A stretch of DNA of 64,000 nt, taken from positions 22,954,896 through 23,018,895 of the forward strand of contig CM043960.1 in the NCBI GenBank assembly GCA_014529385.2, in the 5' to 3' direction. The notes below the pieces were generated by a model. It saw nothing but the letters and a program-made list of their open reading frames with translations. It did no database searches and was not told the origin of the DNA. This DNA is from Adiantum capillus-veneris. Its lineage: Eukaryota > Streptophyta > Polypodiopsida > Polypodiales > Pteridaceae. Numbering within the stretch: the stretch's first letter is position 1; the number at the start of each line of letters is the position of its first letter. Positions 1-10,940 of this stretch are shown here, in pieces. The translations under genes and the position numbers were made by a program.

Positions 1-936
1 TGAAAATGTTATAGATGAGCCTATTACTGATGCAGATGTACATGATGTACTTGATGAGGAAAGGGCTAAAAATGAACAGGCTAGAGGTATGCCAAAATGG
101 TTGGTGCATACATTGAGTGACAATAAATTGGATGCACCACGGTCTAGTCGCACTCGTTCAGGCTCTCGCCAAGCATCTTATGCATCATATTGTTATGCTT
201 TGGCTGTGTCTAGCTTACATAATATTGAGGAACCTCGGTCTTTTGATGAAGCACAGAATTCAAAAAATTGGATGGCTGCCATGCAATTGAAATATGATGC
301 ACTTATAGAAAATGGAACATGGACTTTATGTGATTTGCCTCCTGGCAAAAAGGCCATTGGTACGAAGTGGGTTTAAAAGTTGAAACGCAAGCCAGATGGT
401 GAGATCGATCTCTATAAGGTTAGACTTGTTGCAAAGGGTTATGCACAGCAAAAAGGCATAGATTATGAAGAGGCTTTTGCTCCCACTTGTCGTATGACTA
501 CTGTGCATTTTCTATGTGCATTGGCAGCTCATTTTGGTTGGGATGTACATCAGTCAGACATTGTTACTGCTTTCTTGAATGGTGACATATTTGAGGAAGT
601 TTATGTAACGTAGCCTCGCGGTTTTGTCAAGAAAGGACAAGACGATAAGGTGTGCAAATGTAACAAAGCTTTGTATGGGTTGAAGCATTCTCCTTCTGCT
701 TGGTATGAGAAGGCTGACACTCATTTGGTCAAACGAGGCTTTCGTAACAGTCCAACAAAAAGCACATTGTATGTAAAGCATGAGGGTGATGTACTTCTCA
801 TTGTGGTTCTTTACGTAGATGATTTGATGATCATTGGACCAAATGAGAGACATATTACTGAATTTAAGGCTAGTTTGTGCTACTTTCAAGATGAAAGATT
901 TGGGGATGCTTGGTATGTAAGTTTGGACTTGAGGAA

Positions 937-1168
937 TTGCAAACCTATTGCCACTCCCATGGAAACAAGTTTGATAGTGAGTTTTCATGATGTTGGCAAT
1001 CCTGCAGATGTCACTCTTTATCAAAATGCTATTGAGGATTGAGGATTGAGGATTGCAAACCTATTGAGGATTGCAACCCTATTGCCACTCCCATGGAAAC
1101 AAGGTTGATATTGAGTTTTCATGCTGTTGGCGATCCTACAGATGTCACTCTTTATCAAAATGCTATTG
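937..1168 (+). repeat. 98-bp partial tandem duplication in copia RT
   Basis: Copies at 937-1034 and 1071-1168 share the segment running from TTGCAAACCTATTGCC to AATGCTATTG, with several mismatches. The 36 bases between them consist of GAGGATT repeats and a partial third copy. The minus-strand C1 copies have the segment once, so the duplication belongs to this arm. Confidence 0.85.
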
Positions 1169-1380
1169 GATGCCTCATTTATGTATGCAACACGAGGCCG
1201 AATATTCCGTTTGCAGTCTCATAGGTCAGCAAATTTACGCATAGCCCAGGGTCAAAACATTGGCAAGCTGTCAAGAGGATTTTCCGCTACTTGAGTGGCA
1301 CTTTACATCTTGGCTTGTTTTATCCCAAGGGAGGATCATTGCCGCCAGACCTACATGCTTTTTCGGACTCAGATTGGGTT

Positions 1381-1514
1381 GGTTGTTTTGACACGCGAGT
1401 GTCCACAAGTGGTTATTGTTTCATGCTTGGCAGTTCATGTATATCATGGTTGTTTTGACACGCGAGTGTCCACAAGTGGTTATTGTTTCATGCTTGGCAG
1501 TTCATGTATATCAT
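1381..1514 (+). repeat. Exact 67-bp tandem duplication in copia RNase H
   Basis: Units 1381-1447 and 1448-1514 are identical by eye, starting GGTTGTTTTGACACGCGAGT. Sixty-seven is not a multiple of three, so the duplication shifts the RNase H frame. The minus copy near 29080-29160 carries one unit. Perfect identity implies a recent event. Confidence 0.93.
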
Positions 1515-1957
1515 GGTTGGAGCCTACTGTGGCCACTTCAAGTTGTAAGGCTGAGTACAGGGAAATCTTCAGAGCTACGGTTGAGTGTGTATGGCTCAGA
1601 CGCCTTATGGCTGATTTGGGTGTTGGACAGGACACTGCCAACACTATGTACACTGACACATAGAGCGGATTGGCAGTTGCGAGGAACCCAGTTTTTCATG
1701 CTCGCACAAAGCACATTGAGGTGCATTAACACTATGTCATGGAGAGGCTCTCAGCAGGAGAGATCAACTTGGCTTATGTGCCAACGCAGAACAACCTTGC
1801 AGATCTTTTCACAAAGGCATTGTCTCGTGAGAAGTTCAGAGCTTTCTGCAAAGCTTTGGGCTTACTCCCCTTTGTGTACTGATCGTGTCCTCAGGGCATG
1901 GCACTTCCCTTTACTCATGTGGCAGCTCTCGTTCATCGCATCACTCCAGGGAGGATT

Positions 1958-2188
1958 TGTTACCATATACATGTGGTAGTGATGTGTGTGAACACAATTA
2001 GGACCGCCGGGGCATTTTTTCCCTCACTAGGAGGTTTTTCCCCCCGTGCATTGTATATACGATGTCCATCATTCTAGGGCTATCGATATTTCCATTGCAC
2101 AGTAAGTAAAACACTCTCTATTGTGTGCCTTGAGCTTCCTTTGTCTTCTCCAAGATGTGTGTGTTTTCCTGCAACCCTAATTCCAACA
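1958..2188 (+). mobile_element. Copia C1 3' LTR (231 bp)
   Basis: Starts TGTTACCATATACATG and ends CCAACA, preceded by the purine-rich CCAGGGAGGA that would prime plus-strand synthesis. The LTR at 33318-33548 has the same length (231 bp) and closely matching sequence in reverse complement. The next five bases, TGTAT, form one half of the target duplication. Confidence 0.93.
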
Positions 2189-2531
2189 TGTATTTCATTA
2201 TTATTTCCATCTACTTTTTTGTATCTCATTATTTTGTATTTCATTTTTACCCCCATCTACTATCTGCACGAACCATACATGTGATGATAGCTTGGCAAGT
2301 ACGCATTCCACAAAACTCCAAAAGGCATCCCTACAAAGAAAGGTCAACCTCTTCCACTTGCAACACGATGTCATAACTCCCAGCTCAATAGATATAAGCC
2401 CTAAGATGCTTCTCCCCATCTTTAAAAGAGAGTGCTTGTACGCACTCCAGAATAATACAAGTTATATCTATTTTAGTTTCCCTTAATAGGAATGGCTCAT
2501 TGTCTCTACCTAATTAACCATATCTCTACCA
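2189..2531 (+). mobile_element. Element X LTR, part downstream of the copia insertion
   Basis: Sequence from the copia insertion point to CTACCA at 2531, directly before a primer-binding site. The matching minus copy is 28205-28464. The start of the same LTR (TGTTAAAAATGGG) is seen on the minus strand at 33592-33554, on the other side of the copia. Copia therefore inserted into an LTR of about 385 bp. No similarity to a known family is recognised. Confidence 0.7.
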
Positions 2532-2533
2532 AG

Positions 2534-2545
2534 TGGTATTAGAGC
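2534..2545 (+). promoter_or_regulatory. Primer-binding site of element X
   Basis: TGGTATTAGAGC lies two bases after an LTR-like CA end. It differs at one position from TGGTATCAGAGC, the usual complement of the plant initiator-Met tRNA 3' end. The same variant occurs at 28191-28202 on the other strand. Confidence 0.75.
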
Positions 2546-4052
2546 TAGATGAGTAAACATTCATTTCTGAGTCCAACTATAATTAGTTATCATCTACTAA
2601 TAATTCTCTCTCACTAATCAATTGCGTACTTAACTAGGTGTGGGCATGTTCATGGGTAATTCCAATGAGCCACTACCCTCCATGATTAGTTGGTTTTCAT
2701 AAAAAAGAGACTAATCTTGAATTAGGTGTGTCTAGGCTTCATGAATTTCTCCTAATATCTAATTAGCTCATCTAATAATCCCTTGGTGATTCTCTAGATC
2801 AATCTATCAAATGAATTTCTTTATGAATCAATTTTGGTTCATTAAGTGAATTAATTGACTATAGGTCTAGCCAACCTTGGGCTCTATTAGGCCAATCTTG
2901 TCAATTTGTGTGTATTTTCTCATTAACAATTAATCCTGCATTTAACATCAAAGCCTTGCCCTGATCATGTGTGCCTAAAGTCCTTTAAGAGAGGTTTCAA
3001 TCAAGCCCCTGAGCATTGCATTTGCACATTATTAGCACCATCAACTACCCTTGTTATCATTAGGTGCTTGTATGTTTGGTTGAACCTCTACCATAGTGGG
3101 ACCATAGTCAACATAAATGGTTCTATTTTTTCTTTCTCACTCAAACACCCGTGGATGACCATTTGACTATCCTATTCTTGGCAAAGCCATTGATGGCATG
3201 TGGTCATGGGTTCAAGGCACTAGGTTTTACTTGGTCAAGTCAAGGGGATGCATGGTTTGGATTTCACATGAGTTAATTGGCTTGTAAATTGGCACACAAT
3301 GTGTCACACACAATCGTCTTCTCAAAGATAAGCTTAGGTGTCAACCTTTGTGAAATCAACCTCACTGCTCTAGCCAAGTTTGTAAGACCATTGTCTCATG
3401 AGAAACCGCGACCCCTCATGGGGCACCTAGTGTCATCTCTGATCAAGGTTGGCACTCCCACCACCTTGGGGTGCCATCCATAATAGGCCGACAGGTACAA
3501 GCTGCACTGTGGCAAAGCTTTGCCAAGCGAAAACCTTTTCCACATGGCATTCACATGACCCAACAACAATAATGCAAAATGTCTATGTGGGCTGAAATTT
3601 CTACAAAAATAGCCTATGTGGTTGAATTAGCAAAGGTGTATTACATTCAAAACTTGCCCGCCATCCATGTGCAAGATGCTCTCCTTTTTGGTGTGGGAAA
3701 TCTTTTCTCTCCAGGGGGGGGGGGATCGCCTCTCAACCACCTTAGAAATGGTGGACCCAACAAAGGTAGAGATTTTAGTGCAATCAATGAATACTGCCCA
3801 CATGAGCGGGGATCTTCTTTCGCGATCCCATTTGAACTTAGCCTTAGCAAAGAGGAGGTAGTTTAGATGATGAAATAAGATAGGTTGTACATGTCATGGG
3901 ACTAATAAGGAGTCACTTGGAGATGGTTCTCTTGCTCAAGTGAGTCGGCCAAAAGATGTTCAAGCAGGCATGGACACAAGATACTTGAGGGATCAATAGG
4001 TCACACACGATCACAATGATTTGCAAGGGCTGTTGTGTTTTAAAGCATCCAA
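2546..4052 (+). mobile_element. Element X internal region, non-coding
   Basis: No reading frame with a recognisable domain is present on either strand; the longest open stretches are under 100 codons and not conserved as frames in the minus copy. Together with the LTR and primer site this suggests a non-autonomous, LARD-like LTR element. A poly-G run (about 3714-3723) and a short CT-rich segment are the only notable features. No 3' LTR was found in the window. Confidence 0.6.
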
Positions 4053-4305
4053 ACACCATATTTCTTGAACTTAGCCATCTCTAGCATTCTTATAGTAAAG
4101 GCATCTATTACCTAGAGATAAAGACATAGTGGAGTCATCAGCTTTGCTTGATCATGCATACAACTATATAGAGGCTACCACGTATCGATACCTCAAAGCC
4201 TTTAAAAAATCCACAAAATCATTGTGAGCCTGCATGAAATGTCTTGAGCCTACCAAAAGCTTTCTAACTCTTCACCAATGGAAAGAATATGGACTCTTCT
4301 CATGG

Positions 4306-4342
<37 letters not shown>

Positions 4343-5036
4343 AGGAAATATCATTAAACCAAAAAATTAGATCCGAAATTGAATAAGCATTTTGGGTAAT
4401 TGGGTGTCCATATAGGCAAAAGATAAGTAATTTCTATAAAGTGTGAAGTACGCTTTGTGTATGCTACCTGAACTCATCATGAAAAGAAATTTTTTTTAGT
4501 ACACTAATCATGGACTGTAGGTGTCTTTTAGATACAGCAATTGTTATCAATATCTACATAATGCAAACACATGAAAATTAGTTACCTCAGAAGCAAGCTC
4601 CATGGGTTGAGTGCGAAGTGCATATGGGCCAATGAGATAGTCTTTAAGTTTCCAAGTGTCCTCTTCCATCACAATAACTCTTAAGTGTAGCAGTGTGGCT
4701 AGGGCGACACGGTTCCTCGATCGGTTGCCTTGCATGTTTCTTGGAGAGGAGTGGGGGAGATGGGGAATTGAGGATCCGCCCATGTAGGGAGTAGTAAAAG
4801 GGTAACCGCCATGCAATTCTATAATTGATCCTCAGGGGTTAGTGGAATTGTGTGAAGCAATGGAAACAATATGAAATCCCATGAATAGATCACACTTTAG
4901 TACTAGTTTAGCACTTGCAAAGTCAAGCTCAAAAAAGGATAAAGTCAAGCACTGCACCCAAAAAATGAGAAATATTCTTAAGAGTTGGTTCCCATGCTTA
5001 TCAAAATAGTCGTGGTATGTGTGTCTGTGTGTTGGG

Positions 5037-5040
<4 letters not shown>
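4053..5040. other. Non-coding stretch with a GT repeat
   Basis: No gene is recognised. It holds a (TG)n microsatellite at 4309-4339. Open stretches such as the one on the minus strand at 4547-4816 show no domain or repeat copy. Confidence 0.6.
4309..4339. repeat. (TG)n microsatellite
   Basis: Uninterrupted TG dinucleotide run of about 31 bases. Confidence 0.97.

Positions 5041-5109
<69 letters not shown>
5041..5109. repeat. (GA)n followed by a G homopolymer
   Basis: Forty bases of GA repeat run directly into about 30 consecutive G residues. The G run could form a G-quadruplex, and both parts are prone to length error in sequencing. Confidence 0.97.
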
Positions 5110-5277
5110 AGGGAGGAAACTAGAATGATCTTTTTATCCTCGCAATTATAATATTTCCCTCTTGAATAACAATTCTTGGGCTCAAGACTCCTAGAACAAA
5201 TCTTTGAGCTCACTTGGATTGTTCCTATATGACCTTCAATCATCTCATTTTCTTCTTATCATCATCATTTGAGGGCG

Positions 5278-5279
<2 letters not shown>

Positions 5280-5366
<87 letters not shown>
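5280..5366. repeat. (GA)n microsatellite, about 87 bp
   Basis: Pure GA dinucleotide repeat, purines on the plus strand. The surrounding open frame is an artefact of the repeat. Confidence 0.97.
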
Positions 5367-5369
<3 letters not shown>

Positions 5370-5572
5370 GTGTGTGTGCAAGATGCTTTAAAGATTATGT
5401 GTTGGGTGGGCACTCTTTCTCAAGTGCATGATGTCTTTCAAAACTTCCTTTTCATACGCAATCATGGAATTAGTTTGATCTGCAAACATGTTTAGAAGTC
5501 AAGGATAATACATTTTTAGAATGCATCAAGCCAACGATACTGAAGGTGTCATCAACTTTTTGCCTGTAAATG

Positions 5573-5577
5573 AGAGA

Positions 5578-5612
<35 letters not shown>
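5573..5612. repeat. (GA)n microsatellite with one interruption
   Basis: About 40 bases of GA with a single C at 5590. Confidence 0.95.
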
Positions 5613-5613
<1 letters not shown>

Positions 5614-5761
5614 TTGAATTATCGTCCACGGAGCTCACATATGACCTATGGGACCAAAAATAGGACATTACAATGTTTCTTTTAAGCGGGGGAATTGGGT
5701 ACACATCAGTTAAGACTGAGGGTCCATTGGCTAGGAAGAAAGAAAATAACAAAAAGTAAAA

Positions 5762-6503
5762 CTAAGAGGGGTCAAGTGTGGGAGAGGCCGGTTTGGGAGT
5801 TCGAAACTCCTGGATGACGGCTTTACCACCTCGATAGACTGCCCATTTGCCTTGTTTGCGTGCTTCGTGCATCTTCTTGAGCTCGCTTGTTTTAGTCTTC
5901 AATTGATTTGTAGTTAATTCTTCGGCAAGCCAAAAAAATTTCCCTTGAGAAGGTGCGATTGGCGCAGTAACCGCATCCGCTCGTCTTTGTCCTTGAAGGT
6001 GAGGATACAATGTTTAGGTGGTACTTGCCTACGTGTGTCGTTGATCCAGGAGATGGTTTCGGGCTTTATGTTAACTGGTTGGAGAATATCATTGAGCTTG
6101 GGGATGGCTTCTTCAGGAGTGTCCTCATGAGTGCACCATGGTGAAGGAAGTCCCCCAATCCTAACCTTGAGGCCAAGGGATTCTTGTAGCCGGCGTTCTT
6201 GTAAAATTGCATTTACCTTAGTGTCAATCTCCTTGCTAATGGCATGGGTGACCGAGTGGGTTTGCATGACCTTTTCCTCATCTTGCTTCACCTTGTTAGT
6301 CATGAGATCTACCATAGAGTCAAATCATGCCTCAAGTTTGCTAAGCCGAGCCTTGAGGTCATGATTCTCTTCTATAGCTCGGTCGGGGCCTCTTGGAGTT
6401 GTCCGATCCGGTCAGCCTTGTTCAAGGCCGCTACAACGGCGACAAAACTAGGTCGCATTCTCGTGGGCGTTTTTGGTGGTGCTGTCTTTGCCTTCGTTGC
6501 CAT
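5762..6503 (-). pseudogene. LINE-type ORF1 protein remnant
   Basis: Minus-strand frames together read like an L1-type ORF1 nucleic-acid-binding protein. A basic N-terminus begins at ATG 6503-6501 (MATKAKTAPPKTPTRMR), followed by a predicted coiled coil with KADRIGQLQEAP and later TNKVKQDEEKV and SKEIDTKVNAILQERR. Next comes an RRM-like region with CILTFKDKDERMRLLRQSHL, and a C-terminal segment with GKWAVYRGGKAVIQEF, a pattern typical of the L1 ORF1 C-terminal domain. Frame changes occur near 6315-6372 and 5914-6010. No reverse transcriptase ORF2 follows on the minus strand below 5760, which is unusual because LINE copies normally lose the 5' end. The family match is from recall of general motifs, so it is moderate. 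Confidence 0.65.
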
Positions 6504-6572
6504 TATCCTTGTAGATCGAGAAACCCTTAGTACAGAAAATTGACTGTGTGACCCTTTCTCTGATGCACTCAA

Positions 6573-6795
6573 TCAAGCCTTAACCAAGGTTGAAGGTTGA
6601 AGCAATCGCTATCACCACGAGCACCTTGGAGTCCAAAACGTGGTGTGAGACTGGGGAAGCAAGCCTTAACCAAGGTTGAAGGTTGAAGCAGCACCGCGTG
6701 AGGCTGGGGAAGTTGTTGCGGCTATGGACAGAGCTAGGGCAGAACGTGGCGTGAGGCTCGGGAAGTTGTTGCGGCTGTGGACAAAGCTAGGCCAG
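6573..6795. repeat. Two overlapping short tandem repeats
   Basis: AAGCCTTAACCAAGGTTGAA occurs at about 6573 and again at about 6661. A second unit containing GGGAAGTTGTTGCGGCT occurs at about 6706 and 6758 with GGACA-GAGCTAGG behind it. These lie between the LINE remnant and the gypsy insertion and may be LINE 5' leader repeats; no coding is seen. Confidence 0.75.
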
Positions 6796-6870
6796 TAGTT
6801 GTAGATTAAAAGAGAACGTGCGAAGCTGTTGGCTAACGCCCCCCACAGGGCAGCCTTCGCCCAGGGGGGA

Positions 6871-8510
6871 TGTCATAAAATCTAATATCTAATATCTAAC
6901 CAACCCAAATGATTATCTCGTATTAAATTGATCACTTAATGTGGGAGAATAAACGGGAACAAGTGTTAAGATATAGACATGGCTTATAGATCTATCTCAA
7001 CACGGGGCCAATGGTAAAGGGGCCCAAATGAGAGATGGTCTATCAAAGAGCAAGGCTAACAAATGGAGCATAAGACCTTAGGGTTAGCTTCATTGAAGAC
7101 CTCCAATAATGTGTGTAAAAGGCCTTTGACCTTAGGTAAGCTAGGGCTGAGCTTGAGGCGCGGGAACCCGACCCAGCTCGAGGTGCTTGTCCTGCTTGTC
7201 ATGCTTGATGATTGAGGTGCTTGAGATGCTTGATGATTGAGGTGCTTGAGATGCTTGAGGTGCTTAATTATTGAGATGCTTGAGGTGCTTGACATGCTTG
7301 AGATGCTAGGGTTGCACTTAAGGTGAGAACCTAGCCCAAGCTTAAAGTGCTTAACGGCCAAGCTTGTGGTGGGAACTAGGCCTATGTATGAGGGGCTTGA
7401 GGTGTCAAAAAGTCAAATATTCAATCCCTACAAGGAGGGGGTGAGTCCTACATGAGGGGGGATGAGAGAGAACACCCACACACTCACACAAGGCATGCAT
7501 GGTACAAATAAAGCAAAAGGGACACTTGTCAAGTTCCTCCTCATGTTGCCCTCATAGTGTGCTTGAAGCCTATTGGTTGGCCACCCAAGGGGTCCAATAA
7601 TAATTTAGGAGATTTAATTAAATGATTTAGCATTTATCTAGCCCTCTCTCTCAAAGGGGAAAGGGGGACACTTGTCCCAAGGCTACCCTTGCTGCTTGTA
7701 ATGCCTCTTGCTTGTGATTGGCTAGGCCTGGAGGGGTTCGATGAGCTTCAAGCATGAGCTACAATGGGGGGTCGACCCAAGCAAGCTAGGGGGTTTCTTA
7801 GGGGGTATACTCACCCACACACACTCACAAAAACTCTCATTGTGTGCTATGCAAAGTGCAAGAGCTCCCTCTCCTTCTCCAAGCAAGTAGAGGTTGAGAG
7901 CCTACACCAACACTCTTGGATATGGAGTGCAAATCCAACCAAGAGCCATGCTTCAATGCTTAAGCTTGCCATCTCCTTCTTCTTCATTACTATGCTATTA
8001 TGTATGCTAGCAACAAGAGTTATGATAAGTGAGGAACTAATTCTTTCTCCTACGAAATGTTTCTTCTTCCTCTTCCCTACCCTCATTCCCTGCTAGCTCT
8101 CTCCACCTTCGAAGGTGTTTGAGGTCTTGGGACTGAGGCTTGGGATAGTTAAATCTTTCTTCAAGTTTATGTTATGTTTGTGTTGCATGAAGCTTTCCAT
8201 CTTCATTGCATCACCTAGGTCACAAGGAACACAAAGATTGTATTGTAACAAGTCTCTCTTAATGGGAGAAATCATAATACAAATGCCTATTTGAGGGGGG
8301 ACCGGCTCCACATAAATCCGGTCCTCAACTGTTGTCATGTTCTCTAAATTCTCTCTCTTGCAAAAGTATTGTCCATGCCAAGTTAACTAATTGCTATGAT
8401 TATGTTGCTATCTTCAATTATGTTCACCCGCTATGCTCACAAAGTCATTACTCAAAAGTACTCTCATTAATTTCCGCTACACTCAAATTAAATAGGCAAA
8501 TTCCATTACA
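6871..8510 (+). mobile_element. Gypsy LTR A (complete)
   Basis: Begins TGTCATAAAATC after purine-rich CCAGGGGGGA and ends ATTCCATTACA, one base before the primer site. It is nearly identical by eye to 17615-19253. Open frames at 7764-8096 and 8093-8338 repeat in all LTR copies and are LTR sequence, not genes. Confidence 0.95.
7150..7310. repeat. Degenerate ~10-bp subrepeats inside the LTR
   Basis: Repeated GAGGTGCTT and GAGATGCTT units, with copies in LTR C at about 17920-18055. They form the part of the LTR that varies most between copies and coincide with the break in LTR B. Confidence 0.85.
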
Positions 8511-8511
8511 T

Positions 8512-8523
8512 TGGTATCATAGC
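8512..8523 (+). promoter_or_regulatory. Primer-binding site, first internal region
   Basis: TGGTATCATAGC, one mismatch from the initiator-Met tRNA complement found at 12062-12073. It is one base downstream of the LTR end. Confidence 0.9.
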
Positions 8524-8924
8524 ATTTGGTTTCTCTTTTCTTGGTTAAGAAGAGAGGTCCTTAAGTAGCCTATAAATGGTTGATGTTGTTAATTATAATA
8601 GAGTAAGTGGAACTGGGATCTAATATCGGTTTTGTTAAGCCCACTATGTGGGGGATGGTGCACACCTCGGGAGCTTTGGACTTAATAATGGAGTCTTTTT
8701 AGACTTGCCTACGGCTTTACCATTATTAAGCCATAAGAAGTCCGAAAGGAGCTAGCCCTTGGCAACTCTGCTATGTTAGACCTACTCCTCTACTCTCTAT
8801 AATTAACCACTTTGAGCCGTGGGTGTAGATACTTAAGAGCCGATTTTCAAAGGCTAAGAGGAGTGGCAACTAAGGTTTTGAATTGCCAAAGCATACACTA
8901 AGTACATACATAAATTTTGTTAAC

Positions 8925-10940
8925 ATGGCTGACAATAATCAAGAGAGTAGAATGAACATTGATAGCTTTGATTTTGCACATGAAGGTGCTAATGATGATG
9001 CTCCCATGTTTGTGAATTATCTCGTCACTAGGTTGCAACAAGCTATGGGCAATTCTGCTTTGCAAGCCGAAGTTACTCAACAACTTCGTGCTTATGGAAT
9101 TTCCCTTCCTCTCCAAGAGGAGAGAGAGCTTAGGAGGCCTCTTGAAGAGACCCCCAAAAGAAGACTCTCTCCCATTCGAGAGGAGGAATCCAAAGAGCAA
9201 GAAAGCAATGAAAGTTTAAGTTCCTCTGAAGATGTGGCTCCACGAAGACGGCGGTCTAGACGATCGCCCACTCCTCCCCAGAGGAAAAGATCAACACATT
9301 CCTTCTCCTCATCACTCTGAAAGGTAGGAGAGGAAACAAAGGACGAAAAGGGCTAGGAAGAGGTCACCCTCTTCTCCTTCTTCTTCACCTTCCTCCTCTT
9401 CCGACGAAAGTTATGGCTATTCTCCTAGAGAATACAAGAGGGGAGGACATCGCAAATCATTTCCTGCATGGCGAAGGTCACAAAAGCTAAAGAAGTTCAA
9501 GGAGGGAGGAAAGAGTATCTCTTTTCTCACCTATGATGGCACCTTTGGTGCTACCGACAAAGTGTTGGCCTTCATCCAGCAATTTGATGCGGCCTTTGCA
9601 GATGAGGGCTTCACAGAGTCCTCCAAGCTACGCCATGTAGCTATGCACTTCCAAAAATCAGCTCGTCGATGGTGAAGCCCCAAAGACATGGAAAACTCTA
9701 CGAGTTTCCATCATGAAGCAAGTCCTTGCAAGCGATGCAAAGGACAAAGTGCTTACCGATTGGCGTAGCTTGAAGCTCCTCTCCCATGAGTCTATCCACA
9801 AATATGTAGACAAGTTTTGGGATTTACATCTCAAGGCTACTGTCTTTCAAAAGATAGACTTTGCCGAGCAAAGGCAGCAATTCTGTGCGGGATTACCTGA
9901 AGAGATGGCCGAATACATCAACTCTCAACGGCCTGGTACTATTAGCGAAGTAATCCATCACACCATGGTTGCTTCATGCATCAATTTCCATCAAGGGGTT
10001 AGACGTAATGTCAAGCCCATGGAAAACAAAGACAAAAATGATGCAAAGGGGAAAACCAATGTTCAAAATACTTCCCAAGTCACTTCCAACAACAACAACA
10101 ATCCGTCCAAGGAGAAGGGAGTTTACAAAGGTAAAAACAAACTCTCTCCTGAAGAGCTTGAAGCTTTTCCCAAGGACCATAAGTGTTTCAAGTGTGGGGA
10201 GCAAGGACACGGCTATCGTTCTTGCCCCAAGAAGAATACTCGCAATGAGACTCCTAGGGCTTCCACCATCGAAGCTTCAAAAGTGGATGCTCATTGCAAA
10301 GGATCATCACTTTCCTATGCTTGGGGAAAGGTAAGAGAGCATGATGCCTTCATCTTGTTTGACCCTGGCTCTACTCTCAACTTCATATCAAAGGAGTTGG
10401 CCACCAAGTTGGACATTCAAGCTTTTGAGATGGGAGATATAGTAGTGGTTGATGCAGCTTTCAAGGGACAACAAGCCTCCGTTACTCCCTTGATTGGGAA
10501 GTTGAGGCTTCATGTCCAAAGCTATGTCGACAAAGAAGACTTCTTCATCTCTCCTCTCCAACATGAGGATGTTATCCTAGGGGCACCATGGTTTGATCGC
10601 ATGGCTGCCAACATGAAGTTCCCTGAAAGGAAAATCTACTTCACGTATAGGGGAAAGAACATGTATATAGATGCTAGTGAGCGTGGTCGCACTATTCCAC
10701 TTGTAAATCCTCTTGCTTTTGATAAGTCAATGAAGAGCTCAGTTTCTGCGTACATGATTTTTGTCAAAGAGTCTCTAAAAGATACTAATGTTTCATCAAA
10801 TGTAAATGGTAGGAATCAAGAAGAGTTAGACTTGTCTAATTTTCTAAAAGGATTCCAAGATGTGTTCATCGATGATATCCCTATGGACTTACCTCCAAAA
10901 CGAGGGGATGATGACAATTGCATTGAGCTCCTTTCTGGAA
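8925..10940 (+). pseudogene. Gypsy gag-protease remnant, first internal region
   Basis: Starts at ATG 8925 (MADNNQESRMN), the same start as the second copy at 12475. The first frame ends at 9320 after an indel in the Ser/Arg-rich stretch. Relative to copy two, about 25 bp are missing near 9675. The frame open from 9713 carries the end of the capsid-like gag, an Asn-rich linker, the CCHC knuckle [14 protein letters not shown] and a retropepsin region with [11 protein letters not shown]. In copy two this leads into RT; here it ends at about 10940, where the sequence passes into LTR B and stays open to 11170, giving a gag-protease-LTR fusion frame. RT, RNase H and integrase are absent. Confidence 0.9.

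Larger units (their letters stand above)
1..1957 (+). pseudogene. Ty1/copia (family C1) pol remnant: RT and RNase H
   Basis: This is the 3' part of a copia polyprotein, truncated by the window edge. Recognisable in order are the RT entry around 236-376 (GTKWV), the RT palm with YVDD at 812-823, and the RNase H region around 1340-1900 (SDSDWVGC-type and SCKAEYR segments). A stop follows GTKWV at 374-376 and another lies at 611-613; further frame changes follow. Relative to the minus-strand copy at 28700-30555 a stretch before 917 is missing and two tandem duplications (937-1168, 1381-1514) break the frame. In an intact element this region would reverse-transcribe the RNA in cytoplasmic particles. 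It cannot encode a working enzyme. Confidence 0.92.
1..4052 (+). repeat. Plus arm of a large inverted duplication
   Basis: This segment is present again in reverse complement at about 26681-30480. Order is conserved: copia RT/RNase H, copia 3' LTR, remainder of the X LTR, primer-binding site, X internal region. At the inner end (3965-4052 against 26681-26768) I count two differences in 88 bases, after which similarity stops abruptly. The left end is cut by the window, so the true arm may be longer. The TGTAT after the LTR at 2189-2193 equals the target duplication on the far side of the minus copia element. Confidence 0.9.

Noticed and set aside
5214-5495. ORFs made of Arg-Glu or Ser-Leu repeats over GA arrays (also near 19298, 22441, 25247, 45177, 47023)
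   Set aside because: A GA dinucleotide repeat is open in every frame by composition; no conserved sequence flanks them.
7764-8338. Open frames inside LTR A (also at 11364-11888 and 18537-19081)
   Set aside because: They recur at the same LTR positions in all copies, on both strands, have no domain, and are cut or shifted between copies.
8512-8523. tRNA gene fragments at TGGTATCAGAGC-like sites
   Set aside because: Only the 12-nt primer-binding complement is present, at the LTR/internal boundary; no cloverleaf.
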